DNA from: JBLIAZ01 sp047632015
GTDB lineage: Bacteria; Bacteroidota; Bacteroidia; Flavobacteriales_C; GCA-002722245
Length of the DNA: 8,118 nt
Reading direction: 5' to 3'
Assembly (NCBI GenBank): GCA_047632015.1
Contig: JBLIBC010000116.1
Location: 1 to 8,118 of the forward strand
Positions within the stretch are counted from its first letter, which is position 1; each line of letters starts with the position of its first letter. A program made the position numbers and the translations under genes. The notes under the pieces are model-generated. The model was not told the origin of the DNA, did no database searches, and saw only the letters and a list, made by a program, of their open reading frames with translations. This document shows, in pieces, positions 7,030 through 8,118 of this stretch.

Positions 7030-8118
7030 ATGAAGAAACTCTGGAGTCCTTCCGAAGCATTTACTCATGATTCAAACATGTATAAATTCATGTTATGGGT
7101 AAACCAAAAGCAAGGATTATCAATAGATAACTATGACGGTTTATGGTCGTGGTCAGTGGAGAACGGTGAAGATTTTTGGGGATGCGTATTTGAATACTTC
7201 CAAATAGCTTTTTCAGGAGATAACTCCTCTGTAATTGAGAAAAAACCAGGTATGATAGGAACCAAATGGTTCCCTGACACTCAAGTAAATTACGCTGAAC
7301 ATGTTTTCAAAAACAAAGGAATTGGCACTGCAATTGAATTTTTAAATGAAAAAGGCCTTAAAAAAAGTGTTTCATGGGATGAATTGGAACAAGAAACCAA
7401 CAGGTTAGCGCAACATTTTAAAAGTCTTGGGCTTGGGGTAGGTTCAAAAGTAGCTGCTTTTTTACCAAACATCACTGAAGCAATTGTAGGTTTTTTAGCC
7501 TGTAATGCAATTGGTGCGATTTGGAGTAGCTGTTCCCCTGATTTCGGTACCGCAAGTGTATTGGATAGGTTTCAACAAATAGAACCTGATGTTTTAATTA
7601 TTGCAAATGGGTACTGGTATAACGGAAAAGCATTTGATAAATCAGAAGCAAATGATCAGCTTGTAAATAAACTGACTACCTTAAACCAAGTCATCAGTAT
7701 TAATTACTGTACGGATTGCCCCGAATTTGAACATCTTAAAAATATCACTTGGGCAAGCATAAAAAAACCAATCACCCCTTTAACTTTTGAACGCATTAAC
7801 TTCAATGATCCATTATGGGTTTTATATTCAAGCGGCACTACAGGTAAACCAAAAGCTATTACTCACAGTGTAGGCGGGATTTTGATTGAACATTATAAAG
7901 CCTTGAGCTTACATCAAAATGTAAAAAAGGACGACGTTTTCTTTTGGTTTTCGACCACTGGTTGGATGATGTGGAATTATGCTAATGCAGCTTTATTAGT
8001 TGGAGCAACAGTAGCTATTTATGATGGCTCACCTGCTTACCCAAATTTGAATGTGCTTTGGGATTATGCTGCTGATTCAAAAATAAATCATTTTGGAGCA
8101 GGGGCTAGTTTTTACATC
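7030..8118 (+). CDS. aacS: Acetoacetyl-CoA synthetase (acetoacetate-CoA ligase), 3' end cut by window edge
   Basis: The enzyme activates acetoacetate with ATP and CoA to acetoacetyl-CoA via an acyl-adenylate, in the cytosol, feeding ketone bodies or polyhydroxybutyrate products into thiolase metabolism. 363 codons are present, about 55% of the roughly 650 usual for the family. The N-terminus (LWSPSEAF, then DNYDGLWSWSVEN and FWGCVFEYF) and the WFPDTQVNYAEH block at about residues 80-91 are typical of AacS rather than acetyl-CoA synthetase. The adenylate-forming core begins near 100. The phosphate-binding loop YSSGTTGKPK lies at 266-275, and the FSTTGWMMWNY block at 307-317. The downstream adenylation motifs and the mobile C-terminal domain with its catalytic lysine are beyond the edge, so intactness cannot be judged. 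The ATG at 7030 lies 5 bases after the rlmB stop, lacks a Shine-Dalgarno, and puts the family's opening W-P pattern at the right distance. The gene is probably in the same transcript as rlmB. Confidence 0.9.
   Translation, partial: MKKLWSPSEAFTHDSNMYKFMLWVNQKQGLSIDNYDGLWSWSVENGEDFWGCVFEYFQIAFSGDNSSVIEKKPGMIGTKWFPDTQVNYAEHVFKNKGIGTAIEFLNEKGLKKSVSWDELEQETNRLAQHFKSLGLGVGSKVAAFLPNITEAIVGFLACNAIGAIWSSCSPDFGTASVLDRFQQIEPDVLIIANGYWYNGKAFDKSEANDQLVNKLTTLNQVISINYCTDCPEFEHLKNITWASIKKPITPLTFERINFNDPLWVLYSSGTTGKPKAITHSVGGILIEHYKALSLHQNVKKDDVFFWFSTTGWMMWNYANAALLVGATVAIYDGSPAYPNLNVLWDYAADSKINHFGAGASFYI

Noticed and set aside
7290..7475. Minus-strand open frame of 61 codons inside aacS
   Set aside because: Antisense to a well-conserved acyl-CoA synthetase region, with no features of its own.
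1..8118. An undescribed defence, mobile or other novel system
   Set aside because: Every substantial reading frame belongs to a well-known core family, intergenic gaps are tiny, and no transposase, integrase, CRISPR repeat, RNA gene or compositional shift was seen.

Overview
The window looks like core chromosome of a low-GC member of the Bacteroidota, probably a flavobacterium-like lineage. The evidence is an AT-rich composition, proteins of recognisable Bacteroidota type (an LptD ending in an LHCWEM-type C-terminal strand, and an amidase with a C-terminal SPOR-like domain), translation starts without a Shine-Dalgarno sequence, and two matches to the TAnnTTTG -7 promoter element of that phylum. 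The lineage call is inference from these features, not from a database search.

Layout: two divergent transcription units meet at about 1963-2010. The minus-strand unit reads leftwards. It holds an N-acetylmuramoyl-L-alanine amidase (688-1962), then an MCE/MlaD-family lipid-transport protein (661 down to the left edge, 3' end missing). The plus-strand unit reads rightwards and is very tightly packed: the LPS-assembly outer-membrane protein LptD (2011-4563), a RidA-family enamine/imine deaminase (4571-4954), an RmuC-family protein (4974-6278), an RlmB-type 23S rRNA 2'-O-ribose methyltransferase (6278-7024), and the first 363 codons of acetoacetyl-CoA synthetase (from 7030, running off the right edge). 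Gaps in this unit are 7, 19, -1 and 5 bases, so co-transcription is likely.

Function: the genes on either side of the divergent region all serve the cell envelope: peptidoglycan hydrolysis (amidase), phospholipid trafficking (MCE protein) and delivery of LPS to the outer leaflet (LptD). The genes downstream of lptD are housekeeping genes with no evident shared pathway: metabolite damage control, DNA maintenance, ribosome modification and ketone-body activation.

There is no stretch over 300 bases without a gene. I see no RNA gene, mobile element, CRISPR array or large repeat, and no credible new biological system. The points worth a second look are start-codon choice for lptD, its reduced cysteine set, a probable autoinhibitory insert in the amidase, and two identical putative -7 promoter boxes.
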